A DNA stretch of 64,000 nucleotides from Pseudoruegeria sp. HB172150 (GTDB lineage: Bacteria > Pseudomonadota > Alphaproteobacteria > Rhodobacterales > Rhodobacteraceae). The stretch lies in the NCBI RefSeq assembly GCF_013184805.1, contig NZ_JAATNG010000001.1, forward strand, positions 2,046,001 to 2,110,000, in the 5' to 3' direction. Positions 9,055-20,815 of this stretch are shown piece after piece (within the stretch, counting starts at the first letter, position 1; each line of letters opens with the position of its first letter). Under the pieces are notes generated by a model that searched no databases, was not told the DNA's origin, and was given only the letters and a program-made list of their open reading frames with translations. A program made the position numbers and the translations under genes.

Positions 9055-9870
9055 GGCGGTTTCCATCCCCTGCCGGACGGCGCCGCCGCTGGCTGCGGCG
9101 AGCGCCTTGCGGTCGGCGAAATCCGCAACCTTGACGGGTGGGTGCAGGATTACCCTGACCTCTCCCTGCAAGCGCTGCGCCAGCAGCTTCAAGGCATGCA
9201 CGCCGAAATCCATGTCGCCCCACCAGCCATAGAAGCGGCCATCCTCGCCCTCTGGTGCACGGTAGAGGATGGTGGCGGGCTGCACGGACAGCGCGGGTAG
9301 GTCCGGCATGAAGAGAGCCGCGAAGAGCGTTGATTTGAATGGCAGAACCCGTATGCCATCGGTGGAGGTCCCTTCCGGAAAGAAGGCCAGCCGGTGCCCG
9401 GCCCGCAGGTAGCATTCGAGGAGATCGCGGTGTTGCCCCGCGTGGCGCGCGTCGCGGGTGATGAAGATCGTTCCGGCGATCCGTGCGAGGAATCCGATAC
9501 CCGGCCAGCGCGCGACTTCGGCCTTGGAAACGAAGGTCACCGGCGTCACCGCGTTCAGCACGAGTATGTCGAGCCAGGATGCGTGGTTGGTGACGATCAC
9601 TCCGGGGCCGACAAGGCGCGGTCCCTCGGCCCGATGGCGCAGTCCGAGCGTCAGGAAGACGAGGCGCGAGAAGATGTGAACGATCCACGGGCTCCAGGGC
9701 CTGGAAAGGCCGTGAACGGCCCACTCCACCAAGCGCAATGGGAGAAAAATTACCAGCCCGGTTAGCATGATACAGGCTATAATTAAAGTTCGGATAACGA
9801 CACGCAGCCAGCCGGCGAAGCGGATCGGTTTCGCGGCCGGTTCTTCGTCGGAACGCCAGGTGACGTTCAC
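9040..9870 (-). CDS. olsA: 1-acyl-glycerol-3-phosphate / lyso-ornithine lipid acyltransferase (PlsC/OlsA type)
   Basis: 276 residues starting at GTG 9870, which overlaps the olsB stop by four bases (GTGA). An N-terminal hydrophobic segment (about residues 17-45) is followed by the acyltransferase motif NHASWLD (HxxxxD) near residue 96 and FPEGTSTDG near residue 168. It transfers a fatty acyl chain at the inner membrane. Directly behind olsB, the likely reaction is O-acylation of lyso-ornithine lipid, the second step of ornithine-lipid synthesis; in Rhodobacter OlsA also serves phosphatidate synthesis. The function follows from the pairing rather than from diagnostic residues. Confidence 0.85.
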   Translation of the reverse strand: MNVTWRSDEEPAAKPIRFAGWLRVVIRTLIIACIMLTGLVIFLPLRLVEWAVHGLSRPWSPWIVHIFSRLVFLTLGLRHRAEGPRLVGPGVIVTNHASWLDILVLNAVTPVTFVSKAEVARWPGIGFLARIAGTIFITRDARHAGQHRDLLECYLRAGHRLAFFPEGTSTDGIRVLPFKSTLFAALFMPDLPALSVQPATILYRAPEGEDGRFYGWWGDMDFGVHALKLLAQRLQGEVRVILHPPVKVADFADRKALAAASGGAVRQGMETALEDR

Positions 9871-10670
9871 CTTGCGCGTCCGCCGGTATAGAGGCTGCGG
9901 TGCTTGTCGCTCATCCGCGTGGTGTCCATGACGAGGCAGATATCGGTGGTGTTGAAGGCGTGGTCGATCCAGGCGCCCTCTCCCACGAAGCCGCCGAGGC
10001 GCAGGTAAGCCTTTATCAAAGCCGGGACCGCGCGCATGGCGGCGACGCGGTCGATTTCGTGCTCCGGCAGCAGATTCATGTCCTGATAGTGATCGGCGCG
10101 GGCGCGAACGCGCAGTTCCGGCGATGCGAGGTGGCGGTGATGCAGCAGCGACAGCGGCGCGGCGAGCGACCGTGTATCGGTACCGTGGAACGAAGCCACG
10201 CCGAACAGCACTTCGATCCCGTGTTTCAACACGTAGTCGGCCAGACCGCTCCACAACTCGTACATCGCCGTGCCGCCGCGATAGTCACGGTGCAGGCAGG
10301 AGCGGCCGAGTTCGAGCAGGCGGCGGCCGGAAAACAGGAGCGGGGTAAGGTCGTATTCGGTTTCCGAATAGTACCGGCCAAGCTGTGCGGCCTGGTCGTA
10401 GCGCAGCAAACGGTAGACGCCAACCACCTGCTCGCCCTTCCGGGCGCGGTCGAACAGCATAAGGTGGTCGAAATGCGGGTCAAGCTCGTCGCGTTCCAGC
10501 CCCGCGGCATGGTCGACAAGCGGCCCCGACCCGCCCAGTTCCTTAACGAAAACCTCATAGCGTAGCCGCTGCGCCGCGCGCAGATCGTCCGGACCGGCGG
10601 CAAGCCGGACCTCGAATTCCGGCGCGAGGACGGGCTTTTCCGCCGTCTGGCTAGGGGTGTCGGCCTTCAT
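9867..10670 (-). CDS. olsB: L-ornithine N-alpha-acyltransferase OlsB
   Basis: 267 residues of the GNAT-fold OlsB family. The conserved blocks are LRAAQRLRYEVFVKELGG near residue 30, LELGRSCLHRDYRGG near residue 115, and PALIKAYLRLGGFVGEGAW near residue 225. OlsB adds a 3-hydroxyacyl chain from acyl-carrier protein to ornithine, making lyso-ornithine lipid. It is translationally coupled to the olsA-like gene. Ornithine lipids replace phospholipids under phosphate limitation in many Rhodobacterales, but I see no clear Pho box upstream. Confidence 0.92.
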   Translation of the reverse strand: MKADTPSQTAEKPVLAPEFEVRLAAGPDDLRAAQRLRYEVFVKELGGSGPLVDHAAGLERDELDPHFDHLMLFDRARKGEQVVGVYRLLRYDQAAQLGRYYSETEYDLTPLLFSGRRLLELGRSCLHRDYRGGTAMYELWSGLADYVLKHGIEVLFGVASFHGTDTRSLAAPLSLLHHRHLASPELRVRARADHYQDMNLLPEHEIDRVAAMRAVPALIKAYLRLGGFVGEGAWIDHAFNTTDICLVMDTTRMSDKHRSLYTGGRAR

Positions 10671-10771
10671 CGCGCGGCTTTTACAGGCTGCATGGCGGGC
10701 TTGGCAATATTGCTCTGTCCGCGGCGAGTCATTAGGCGACTATTAACCTTTCTGGTAGAGTCAATGAAACG

Positions 10772-10954
10772 TTACTGATCGAATACGGGAAGGAGCTCGA
10801 TCCGTTTGCCGTCAATCACCACCTTACCCTGGTGCTCGAAATTGACCGTGATCCGGCCACCGATGTTCGACTGCACCTGGCCCAGCCCCCAATCCGGCTG
10901 GTGCGGGTGGCGTACCATCATTCCGGGCTCGAGCAAACTGTTGAGGTCATTCAT
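10772..10954 (-). CDS. DUF3553 domain protein
   Basis: A 60-residue protein with GMMVRHPHQPDWGLGQVQSN and ending in DGKRIELLPV, the whole of the DUF3553 domain found across alphaproteobacteria. It resembles an SH3-like beta barrel (as in CarD or UvrD tails), but no function is known. I chose ATG 10954, which has GGAAAGGGAAAG directly before it; ATG 10972 would add six residues. It is divergent from chpT, and this gene pair is common in Rhodobacteraceae. Confidence 0.8.
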   Translation of the reverse strand: MNDLNSLLEPGMMVRHPHQPDWGLGQVQSNIGGRITVNFEHQGKVVIDGKRIELLPVFDQ

Positions 10955-10984
10955 CTTTCCCTTTCCGGCCAAGGAGGCCGTGCC

Positions 10985-11584
10985 ATGACCCTGCCGTCAT
11001 CCGACATTGCCGCCCTGCTCGGCTCGCGCATCTGCCACGACCTGATTTCGCCGATCGGGGCAATCTCGAACGGGGTCGAGCTTTTGGCGATGTCGGGCGC
11101 CGGTTCGATGCCCGAGATCGAATTGATCGCACAAAGCGTCGAGCACGCCAATGCCCGGATCGGGTTTTTCCGCATCGCGTTCGGCGCGGCGTCGGAAGAG
11201 CAGACTCTGGGAGAGCCGGAGGTTCGGCAGGTTTTGGCGGATCTGTCGCGCGGCAAGCGGATCGAGATTGTGTGGAACGCCAACGGCAATGCGCCGCGGC
11301 CGGAGGTGAAGCTGGCCTTCCTGGTGTTGAATTGCCTGGAAAGCGCGATGCCGCGTGGCGGGCGGGTCGACGTCACGCGGGATGGCGGGCAATGGTACTT
11401 GCAGGCAACGGCGGAGCGCCTGAGAATCGAGGGGCCGCTGTGGGAAGCGCTGGCGCGGCCCGGAACCGCCCTTGGCGTCAGCGCGGCCGAGGTGCAGTTC
11501 CTGCTGGCGCCGTCTGTGGCGCGCGATCTGGACCGCAGCCTAACGGTAGAGCTGAGCGAGACCAGCGCAACGGTCTGGTTTTAA
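10985..11584 (+). CDS. chpT: Histidine phosphotransferase ChpT
   Basis: 199 residues, ATG 10985 with AAGGAGG seven bases upstream. The phosphorylatable histidine is His18 in RICHDLISPIGAISNGVELL. A degenerate GHKL-like C-terminal half (about residues 85-199) lacks ATP-binding boxes, as in Caulobacter ChpT. It relays phosphate from the CckA hybrid kinase to CtrA and CpdR, controlling the cell cycle, motility and gene-transfer-agent expression in alphaproteobacteria. The assignment is strong. It ends 21 bases from the convergent proA stop. Confidence 0.92.
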   Translation: MTLPSSDIAALLGSRICHDLISPIGAISNGVELLAMSGAGSMPEIELIAQSVEHANARIGFFRIAFGAASEEQTLGEPEVRQVLADLSRGKRIEIVWNANGNAPRPEVKLAFLVLNCLESAMPRGGRVDVTRDGGQWYLQATAERLRIEGPLWEALARPGTALGVSAAEVQFLLAPSVARDLDRSLTVELSETSATVWF

Positions 11585-11605
11585 AGCCGTACGTGCGGCG
11601 GGCGG

Positions 11606-12868
11606 TCAGGCCCGCGTCGCGCCGTCGCCCGTAACCAGATACTTGAAGCTGGTCAGCTGCTCGGCTCCCACCGGGCCACGGGCATGCATCTTGCCAGTGG
11701 CGATGCCAATTTCCGCTCCCATGCCGAATTCGCCGCCATCGGCGAACTGGGTAGAGGCGTTACGCATCAGGATCGCCGAGTCGAGCCGGTCGAAGAAACG
11801 CTGCGCGGCTACGTCATCCTCGGTGATAACCGCCTCGGTATGGCTGGAGCCATAGCGGCGAATGTGATACATTGCTTCGTCAATGTTCCCAACAACTTTC
11901 GCGGCGATCTTCATGTCGAGGTATTCACGGCCCCAGTCGTCTTCTGTCGCCGGAACCGTGCCGTCGATGTCGAACCCGGGGCCGGCATGGACCTCTACCC
12001 CCGCTTCGATCAGGCTCCGGATCAGGTCGACGCCCAGAGTGTCCGCGACGTCCTGATGGACCAGCAGGCATTCGGCGGCCCCGCAGATGCCGGTGCGGCG
12101 GGTCTTGGCGTTCAGAACGACGCGCATCGCCTTTTCGGGATCGGCGGCCTTGTCGATGTAGATATGCACGATGCCTTCGAGATGGGCGAAGACCGGCACC
12201 CGCGCCTCTTGCTGAACGAGCCCCACGAGGCCCTTGCCGCCGCGGGGAACGATTACATCGATGTAGTCGGTCATGGTCAGCATTTCGCTGACAGCGGCGC
12301 GGTCGCGGGTGGGCACGCGCTGAATTGCCTCCTCGGGCAGGCCGGCGGCGTGCAGCCCCTCGACAAGGCAGGCGTGGATCGCGCCGGAGGAATGGAAGCT
12401 TTCGGACCCGCCCCGCAGGATCACGGCATTGCCGGCCTTCAGGCACAGTGCGCCGGCATCGGCGGTTACGTTGGGACGGGATTCGTAGATCACACCAACG
12501 ACACCAAGAGGGGTGCGCACACGCTTAATATGCAGGCCGTTGGGGCGGTCCCATTCGGCGATAACGGCGCCGACGGGATCGTCCTGGGCGGCAACGTTGC
12601 GGAGGCCGTCGACGATGGACCGGATGCGGGACTCGTCCAGCATCAGGCGGTCGAGCATGGCGGCGGTCAGGCCCTTTTCACGGCCGAACTCCATGTCCTT
12701 GTCGTTGGCCTCGACGATCTCGGCGCGGCGCGTCCAGACGGCATCGGCGGCGGCGTTCAGCGCCTTGGTCTTGGTCTCGGCCGGGGCGAAGGCGAGATCC
12801 GCGGCGGCGGCCCGGGCGCGCTGGCCCAGGTCGGTCATCACTGCGTGGATATCGTCGAGATCCTTCAT
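11606..12868 (-). CDS. proA: Glutamate-5-semialdehyde dehydrogenase (gamma-glutamyl phosphate reductase)
   Basis: 420 residues of the ALDH superfamily ProA family. [21 protein letters not shown] lies near residue 125 (cited in part), the catalytic cysteine is in [13 protein letters not shown] near residue 265, and the C terminus has [20 protein letters not shown]. It reduces glutamyl-5-phosphate with NADPH in proline synthesis. It is the last gene of the rplU...proA run, 16 bases after proB, matching its pathway partner. Confidence 0.97.
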   Translation of the reverse strand: MKDLDDIHAVMTDLGQRARAAAADLAFAPAETKTKALNAAADAVWTRRAEIVEANDKDMEFGREKGLTAAMLDRLMLDESRIRSIVDGLRNVAAQDDPVGAVIAEWDRPNGLHIKRVRTPLGVVGVIYESRPNVTADAGALCLKAGNAVILRGGSESFHSSGAIHACLVEGLHAAGLPEEAIQRVPTRDRAAVSEMLTMTDYIDVIVPRGGKGLVGLVQQEARVPVFAHLEGIVHIYIDKAADPEKAMRVVLNAKTRRTGICGAAECLLVHQDVADTLGVDLIRSLIEAGVEVHAGPGFDIDGTVPATEDDWGREYLDMKIAAKVVGNIDEAMYHIRRYGSSHTEAVITEDDVAAQRFFDRLDSAILMRNASTQFADGGEFGMGAEIGIATGKMHARGPVGAEQLTSFKYLVTGDGATRA

Positions 12869-12884
12869 CCTCGCCTCCTGCCGC

Positions 12885-15592
<2,708 letters not shown>

Positions 15593-15596
<4 letters not shown>

Positions 15597-16135
15597 CGGT
15601 CCAGCTTCCGCAGGTAGGTCCAGGTCGGAGCCTTGGCGTTGCGCGCGACAGAGAACGCCTCGGCATCGCCGATGTATTGGAACCCGGCATGGGTCAGCAC
15701 CTTGGCCGAGGCCGGATTGTCCTGGAAGACAGAGGCGAAGAAGGTCCGTGCGTCATGCGGGTTGGCCTCCAGCAACGCCTCGACCGCTTCGGACGCGATT
15801 CCGGTGTTCCAGAAGGCCGGCGCGACCCAGTATCCGATCTCGGACTGGCCTCCGCCCATGCGTTCCAGACTGATCACGCCCAGAAGTTCGCTGAGCCCAT
15901 CCTGCGCGCCGTCCAGCGCCCAGACATCCTCATCCCGGTCGTCTGCCAGGGCGCGGGCGATGAACGCCTCTGTCGCCCCGGGCGGCAGAGGGTGCGGGAT
16001 AGATGTGGTGTTGCGCGCGACACGCTCGTCACCGGCATACATATTCAGTAGCCCGGCATCGGAACGCCGCAGCGGCCGCAGCAAGAACCGCGCGGCTTCG
16101 ATAACGGGCTGGTCGATCACTTTCTCCAGTTTCAT
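15593..16135 (-). CDS. GNAT N-acetyltransferase (RimJ/RimL type), paralogue
   Basis: About 180 residues from ATG 16135, which has GGAGG five bases upstream; an ATG at 16153 lacks such a site. EAARFLLRPLRRSDAGLLNM opens the GNAT fold, GGGQSEIGYWVAPAFWNTG carries motif A near residue 100, and NPASAKVLTHAGFQYIG motif B. It is a tandem paralogue of the next gene, with the four-base overlap usual for coupled translation. Substrate unknown. Acetyltransferases between rpmA and obgE are typical of Rhodobacteraceae. Confidence 0.82.
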
Positions 16136-16191
16136 CTGCTCCTCCCAGAGCAATGGATCGGACTTAACGCTCTTTCCCCTCCAAAACGCTT

Positions 16192-16223
16192 AAGGGGGAC
16201 CGGCGCTTTCGCCGATCCCCCTT
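16192..16223 (-). terminator. Hairpin after rpmA
   Basis: A 14-base arm at 16192-16205 pairs with 16210-16223 around a four-base loop. The only imperfection is a G-T pair when read as reverse-strand RNA, so the structure favours the transcript leaving rpmA. It is followed on that strand by TTAAGCGTTTT. It may attenuate between the ribosomal genes and the acetyltransferase-obgE-pro genes. Confidence 0.65.
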
Positions 16224-16248
16224 GAAAGTCTTTACCTGAGGTGTCGGC

Positions 16249-16518
16249 TTACTCTGCGGCCTCCGTTGCCGGGAGTACCGAAATAAAGGTGCGGCCCTTG
16301 AGACCCTTGTGGAAGGTCACGCGGCCCTCGGCGGTTGCAAAGATGGTGTGATCCCTGCCCATGCCGACGCCTTCGCCCGGCCACCACTTGGTGCCGCGCT
16401 GGCGCGCGATGATATTGCCCGGAATCGCTTCCTGACCGCCGAACAGCTTGATGCCAAGGCGACGGCCTGCGGAGTCGCGGCCGTTACGGCTGGAACCACC
16501 TGCTTTTTTGTGTGCCAT
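16249..16518 (-). CDS. rpmA: 50S ribosomal protein L27
   Basis: 89 residues starting [20 protein letters not shown], the invariant N terminus of L27 that reaches the peptidyl-transferase centre. [15 protein letters not shown] and MGRDHTIFA follow. There is no N-terminal extension needing cleavage as in Firmicutes. It lies 12 bases after rplU, as nearly always in bacteria. Confidence 0.98.
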   Translation of the reverse strand: MAHKKAGGSSRNGRDSAGRRLGIKLFGGQEAIPGNIIARQRGTKWWPGEGVGMGRDHTIFATAEGRVTFHKGLKGRTFISVLPATEAAE

Positions 16519-16530
16519 CGATCTTGCTCC

Positions 16531-17154
16531 TTACTTTCCGGCCAGTTCTTTGGCCTGTTCGACCCACTCGGGCTTCACCTTGGTGCCTTCGAAGGTCTCC
16601 GGGTCCACCTCGGCCAGTTGAGCATAGGTGGTGATGCCAGCCTCATTCAGCTTCTTAACGGCGGCGGGACCGACGCCGGTGATAGCGCTCAGGTCGTCGC
16701 CCTGGGCCGGAGCGGCTTCGGCGGCGGGTTTCTCGGCTTTCGCCGGCTTTTCGGCCTTCGTCTCCGCTTTTTGCGGCGCGGCGGCGGCAACGGCGGCGCC
16801 CGAGACGGAGCCGGCACCGATGGCGGCCTTGACACCGGACTTTTCGGCGCCTTTCTCCAGGATCTCGGTGACGCGCAACAGGGTCAACTGCTGGCGGTGG
16901 CCCTTGGTGCGCTGCGACGAGTGCTTCCGGCGGCGCTTGACGAAGTGGATGACCTTGTCACCCTTGATCTGGTCAATGACCTCGGCCTGTACCCCGGCGC
17001 CTTCCACCAGCGGAGCGCCGATGGTGTCGCCTACCATCAGGATCTCGTTGAACTGAACGGTTTCACCCGCATCGGCGGCCAGCTTTTCGACCCGCAGGAC
17101 ATCGCCCGAGGTCACCTTGTACTGCTTGCCACCGGTCTTGAGGACCGCAAACAT
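16531..17154 (-). CDS. rplU: 50S ribosomal protein L21 with C-terminal helix-hairpin-helix extension
   Basis: 207 residues, about twice the usual length of L21. Residues 1-103 are a normal L21 ([39 protein letters not shown]). A linker of about 45 residues rich in Ala, Lys and Glu follows. The last 55 residues form a helix-hairpin-helix-like module, [20 protein letters not shown], of the kind that binds nucleic acid. Extended L21 proteins occur in Rhodobacterales and their relatives, but the role of the tail is not established. First gene of the rplU-rpmA-...-proA series. Confidence 0.95.
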   Translation of the reverse strand: MFAVLKTGGKQYKVTSGDVLRVEKLAADAGETVQFNEILMVGDTIGAPLVEGAGVQAEVIDQIKGDKVIHFVKRRRKHSSQRTKGHRQQLTLLRVTEILEKGAEKSGVKAAIGAGSVSGAAVAAAAPQKAETKAEKPAKAEKPAAEAAPAQGDDLSAITGVGPAAVKKLNEAGITTYAQLAEVDPETFEGTKVKPEWVEQAKELAGK

Positions 17155-17253
17155 CTTTTGTCTTCCTTTTCGTTCCGCGTCCTGTGGCCCCCCGGGTTCC
17201 GGGGCGTTTAGGGCACGACTGGCCCGCCGTCAAACTGCGCATTGAGTCATATG

Positions 17254-17271
17254 GGCGGGACTCAGCCCGCC
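17254..17271 (-). terminator. Short GC hairpin between DUF2059 gene and rplU
   Basis: A perfect six-base stem (GGCGGG at 17254-17259 with CCCGCC at 17266-17271) with a six-base loop. It could end the DUF2059 transcript or lie in the rplU leader. There is no clear T run, so the assignment is weak. Confidence 0.35.
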
Positions 17272-17350
17272 GCAAGAGCCGCGCTTATGCGCAAGATGGG
17301 CCGTTTCGTCAAGCCCTCGCCTCCGATTCCCGCGATGGATTCGAACGTGC

Positions 17351-18175
17351 CTAGAGTTCCTGGCTGGCCATGAAATCCGCCGCCGCGCTGCCCAACGCGA
17401 GGCTGACGGCCACGAACATATCGTCAAAGGCGTTGAACACCGCCTGGTTCAAAGCCTCGCCCGGCTTGGTCCGCGAAAACGCGATATAGTTGCGCAGTTC
17501 CTCGTCGCTCAGCGGGTCGTAGGCCATTGCGAGGTAGGAATAGAGCCAATCCTCGGTTTCGACACGGATCGCATCCTCCTGGCTCCAAACATCGGCCAGC
17601 ATCTCTTCCTCGGAAAAGGTCTGTTCGAAGGCGCCGCCTTCGGACAGTCCCTGGTAGAAGGCGAAGTTCGAATTCAGCGCACCCACGACATTGTTCTCAA
17701 TCAGCGCGTTCACTTCGCTAAATTCTTCGATCAGATCCAGCCGCGGGTCGCTGTCATAGCGCATGTCGGCAAGGTTAGCGCGGCTTTCGGTTTCGATATC
17801 CGGGTCGAGCAGAGCCCGGCGTGCGCCGATCTCGAGGCCGATGATGCGCTGACCCAGTTCGGAATCGAAGAAGGTCACCATTGCTTCTATGTTCGTGCCA
17901 TCGAGATCCTCTGCCAGGCTTCGGCGGACTACCTCTTCCAGCAAGGCCTGATCGTATATTCCGTCAACGACACGTGCCCAGGCATTTCCTCCCGGCTCGC
18001 CGAACACCTCGAGCGCCAGTTCCTTGCCGTAGTCGAGCCCCTCGTCACGCATGATGGCGATAACCTCTGGCATCTTCAGGGCCCGATAAACGGGATCGAT
18101 CCGCGCGGTCGCTTGTGCGTGCGCCGCAAGCGGCATGAATCCAAGGACGACGGTTATCAGAAGGGCGCGAAGCAT
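17351..18175 (-). CDS. Secreted DUF2059 domain protein
   Basis: 274 residues from ATG 18175 (AGGA seven bases upstream). The signal peptide is MLRALLITVVLGFMPLAAHA. Two similar helical units follow; the C-terminal one, YDPLSDEELRNYIAFSRTKP, is the DUF2059 signature. The protein is all-helical and probably periplasmic. DUF2059 members have no assigned biochemical role. It is monocistronic, between the tRNA-Ser gene and rplU. Confidence 0.8.
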   Translation of the reverse strand: MLRALLITVVLGFMPLAAHAQATARIDPVYRALKMPEVIAIMRDEGLDYGKELALEVFGEPGGNAWARVVDGIYDQALLEEVVRRSLAEDLDGTNIEAMVTFFDSELGQRIIGLEIGARRALLDPDIETESRANLADMRYDSDPRLDLIEEFSEVNALIENNVVGALNSNFAFYQGLSEGGAFEQTFSEEEMLADVWSQEDAIRVETEDWLYSYLAMAYDPLSDEELRNYIAFSRTKPGEALNQAVFNAFDDMFVAVSLALGSAAADFMASQEL

Positions 18176-18329
18176 GTCAGGGATCCTTTGGTTGATTGTC
18201 AAAGCTAATACCCCGCCCCAACCATTCCAAGACCGCAAATCCACCCGATTTCTGAGCCGGCGGAAACATCCTGTTTTCTGGTTGCACGGTCGGCGCACTT
18301 GCCCTACATGAGCCGCCCAGACCCTTCGC

Positions 18330-18419
18330 GGAGAGGTGCCGGAGTGGTCGAACGGGGCGGTCTCGAAAACCGTTGAGCCTTCACGGGCTCCCAGGGTTCG
18401 AATCCCTGTCTCTCCGCCA
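18330..18419 (+). tRNA. tRNA-Ser (anticodon CGA), CCA encoded
   Basis: A cloverleaf with acceptor stem GGAGAGG/TCTCTCC, anticodon loop CTCGAAA with CGA in the middle, an extended variable arm (GAGCCTTCACGGGCTC) as required for serine tRNAs, a T loop GTTCGAATCC, discriminator G at 18416 and encoded CCA at 18417-18419. It reads UCG codons. It marks the boundary between compact housekeeping genes and a gene-poor, partly decayed segment, so it could be an integration site, although I find no repeated tRNA 3' end downstream. Confidence 0.95.
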
Positions 18420-19188
18420 CTTAATCATGTAGCAAATTTTGCTTTCATGATAATTTTCGCCACCAATCGATCGATCACCAATTAGCCCACACACTAAACC
18501 CGTGGTTGATGTCAGCTTACGGTTTCAATGGGGTTCCAACTCCATTTGAAGTTCTAAATTCGAGGAAGTGTTCAGACGCCTCGGTTTGGACTGCTGCGCC
18601 AAGCCCACTTTGCAGCAAGCAATTACACGATTGGCACCGACTTCTACCTTCGTGAACCTGACAACTGATGGCAGCTCATCTTGGCATATCTGTCTCATAC
18701 CGATATTTGCGACAGGCATCGCGAAAGGCAACCGCATGAACATCGCAACCGGGTTTTGGCTGATCCCTGGGAGGAGGTTTAGGTGTGATCCGCGTTTGCA
18801 GTAATCAGGGCCGCCGAAGTGTCCGCTGCATTTCACCCGGTGTTTCAGGGCCTCGCCTCGACAGGAATAAATCTTTCCACACTCCAACCGTGCAAAACGA
18901 AAACAGAGCCTGACAACGTGTGCCGCTGGATCAGCGTATCAATGCCGCAGACATCGGAACGGCGTGCAAACTCTGCGAACGCCGCGACTGACGCCAGAAC
19001 GCTTTTCTGATGAGTGGCTGCCCACTTGTAGCCAATGTCACCACACGCACCTTAGTTCCATATCCTGCATCGGGCTGTGACTAAACATGACCGCTCTGAT
19101 GGAACCGGATCCTGGGAGGTCGATACCGGCTCGACCTAGGTGCCACCAGCGTAGGCAATGTAAGCGATGACAGTCACTTTCGCATTTG
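18420..19188. other. Gene-poor stretch after tRNA-Ser
   Basis: No reading frame here has a recognisable protein family, a good ribosome site or a consistent codon bias. The base composition is visibly lower in GC than the flanks. The longest frames (18525-18887 reverse, 18568-18804 forward) overlap each other and look incidental. The stretch probably holds remnants of lost genes, but nothing can be named. Confidence 0.5.
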
Positions 19189-19265
19189 CGGTTGAAAAGG
19201 TGCCTGGGGCGTCCCTCATCGGGCAAAGCCGCGGCTGCCCCCCCGAACTGTAAGCGCGACCCGGA
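19189..19265 (+). promoter_or_regulatory. 5' fragment of a cobalamin riboswitch
   Basis: The bases from AAAAGGTGCC to CCCCGAACTGTAAGCGCGACC match the first half of the AdoCbl riboswitch (a GGTG element, then GGCTGCCCCC and AACTGTAAGCG). The second half is missing: no GCCACTG box, no GGGAAGG and no closing CGCGAGCCAGGAGACC. The sequence instead runs into the 3' end of cobF, which is on the other strand. With no binding-core partner and no downstream gene, it should be non-functional. Confidence 0.75.
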
Positions 19266-20036
19266 CTACGTGTCGCCATCCCGGCAGTTTCCGGAAAGCA
19301 TGTATGTATCCATGATCCAGCCGTGTTCATCCTTTGAAACGGCACGGAGCCTGTCGATCTGGTCACATACCTCGCGCAATTTACCGGCAACGAGGATCTC
19401 GTCCTCGGTCCCGACATAGGCGCCCCAGTGTATATCGACATCTCCATCAAGTTCGCGGAAGGCTCCAAGCGAGTCCAGCATAACAACGATATTACCCCCA
19501 CCGTCGGGATAGCCTTTCGCCAGCTGGCGCCCCGTCATGATCGTCAGCGACTCGCCGATCCGGTTCAGCGCGACCCTGTGGCATGCCGCCAGGGCCTGAA
19601 CGCTGCTGATACCGGGAATGACATCCACCTCCAGATCGAATCCGCCGCCGAACTCGATGCGATCCAGAATGCTCAGTGTGCCATCATAAAGTGTGGGATC
19701 ACCCCAGACGAGGAACGCACCAACCTCGTCCTCGTTAAGGTGCTCGGCCAATAGGTTCTCGTAAATCTTCTGAACCTCTCCACGCCAGGCCTCGACATCA
19801 GCCTTGTATGCGCCAGCTTTTGATCGCTCCGGGACATCGAAATCAACGAAACGATAGTTGCTTCCTTCGATGTAACGCTCGCAGATTTCGTAGCGCAGAC
19901 GAAGAAGAGCCGCTTTTTCAGCGCCCTTGTTGGGAATGAAGAAAACCGAAACGCGGTTCATCGCATTGATGGCCTGAACAGTCACGTATTCGGGGTTGCC
20001 CGCACCAATGCCGATAACCTTCACGCTACGCTTCAT
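19266..20036 (-). CDS. cobF: Precorrin-6A synthase (deacetylating)
   Basis: 256 residues of the CobF family of SAM-dependent tetrapyrrole methylases. The N terminus VKVIGIGAGNPEYVTVQAIN, then LVWGDPTLYDGTLSILDRI near residue 107 and VIPGISSVQALAACHRVALN near residue 139, match the family. It catalyses C1 methylation and deacetylation of precorrin-5 in the aerobic cobalamin pathway. All motifs are intact, and the natural end (IMDTYML) is followed by nine extra residues where the riboswitch fragment abuts. No other cob biosynthesis gene is adjacent, so the rest of the pathway must be elsewhere if it is functional. Confidence 0.9.
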   Translation of the reverse strand: MKRSVKVIGIGAGNPEYVTVQAINAMNRVSVFFIPNKGAEKAALLRLRYEICERYIEGSNYRFVDFDVPERSKAGAYKADVEAWRGEVQKIYENLLAEHLNEDEVGAFLVWGDPTLYDGTLSILDRIEFGGGFDLEVDVIPGISSVQALAACHRVALNRIGESLTIMTGRQLAKGYPDGGGNIVVMLDSLGAFRELDGDVDIHWGAYVGTEDEILVAGKLREVCDQIDRLRAVSKDEHGWIMDTYMLSGNCRDGDT

Positions 20037-20141
20037 CGTTTCGAGACCTCTGCTAATTGCGACTCGGGACGCGCACTAGGAATGCAAACGCGCTGCCCGA
20101 CAATACCGGAGACGAAACCTATCGGGACCAAAATGTTGTTC

Positions 20142-20760
20142 CACGACATTGCTGCAACCTACAAGAAGGCCGTGCAAGCCTTCTGCGACGTGGGCTATCG
20201 TTACCTGCGGCTTGATGACATCTTCTTTGACTATCTGGAAGACGCGGACCAGCGAGAAGAGCGCAGAGCATTGAGGCAGGGACCGGAAGGCTGGTGCATA
20301 AATATGCCTGGATGCCGAAAGAGGCGATCAAGGACCGCCCCGACGATATGGTGATCGGTATGCATGTATATCGAGGCAGCTTCCGGTCGTCTCATTTTGC
20401 CGAGGGCGGGTATCACATTGCGGCAAATGCAATCTTCAATATGACCTCGGTCGATGACTACCTGATGGAATATGACACCGAACGCGTGGATGGGCTCCAA
20501 CCGCTTGCAAGGCTTCCAAATGGGGAAAATTGGTAATGCCTGGTTTTATCACGACGAAAACCGGAAAGCTGGAGACTCGGAACAGGCTGAAGTCCAAGAA
20601 TGATGATGCATCGAAATACGTCGATCCAGATCAGTTGGATGTTGCGCTGCAATGTGGGTTTGCTTCAACTGAGCGCAGTAACGAGATTACGGAAGATGAT
20701 GAAAAGCTGATGCTTGAGTTCATGTTTAAAACAGCGGAGGCGATCTGGGGTGAGAGTTGA
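20142..20760 (+). pseudogene. MetE-like (cobalamin-independent methionine synthase family) gene, truncated and frameshifted
   Basis: Three consecutive frames together spell the C-terminal half of a short MetE/YxjG-type protein. LFHDIAATYKKAVQAFCDVG lies in the first frame. IKDRPDDMVIGMHVYRGSFR and SHFAEGGYHIAANAIFN lie in the second, from about 20294. GFITTKTGKLETRNRLK and ALQCGFASTERSN lie in the third, from about 20530 to the stop at 20760. Frameshifts fall near 20292 and 20525, and about the first 150 family residues are absent. Intact relatives are about 370 residues and transfer a methyl group to a thiol through a zinc site. This copy cannot encode a working enzyme. It sits between cobF and the CobW-type gene. 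Confidence 0.85.
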
Positions 20761-20815
20761 CGCAATCCGGTTATGATGATGCACCGTCCGGTGAAACTTC
20801 AGTTAGGAAACTGTC

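Noticed and set aside
18568-18804. Possible integrase or transposase remnant after tRNA-Ser
   Set aside because: A few residues in one frame (AYLSHTD) faintly recall tyrosine recombinases, but no catalytic Arg-His-Arg-Tyr pattern or second block is found.
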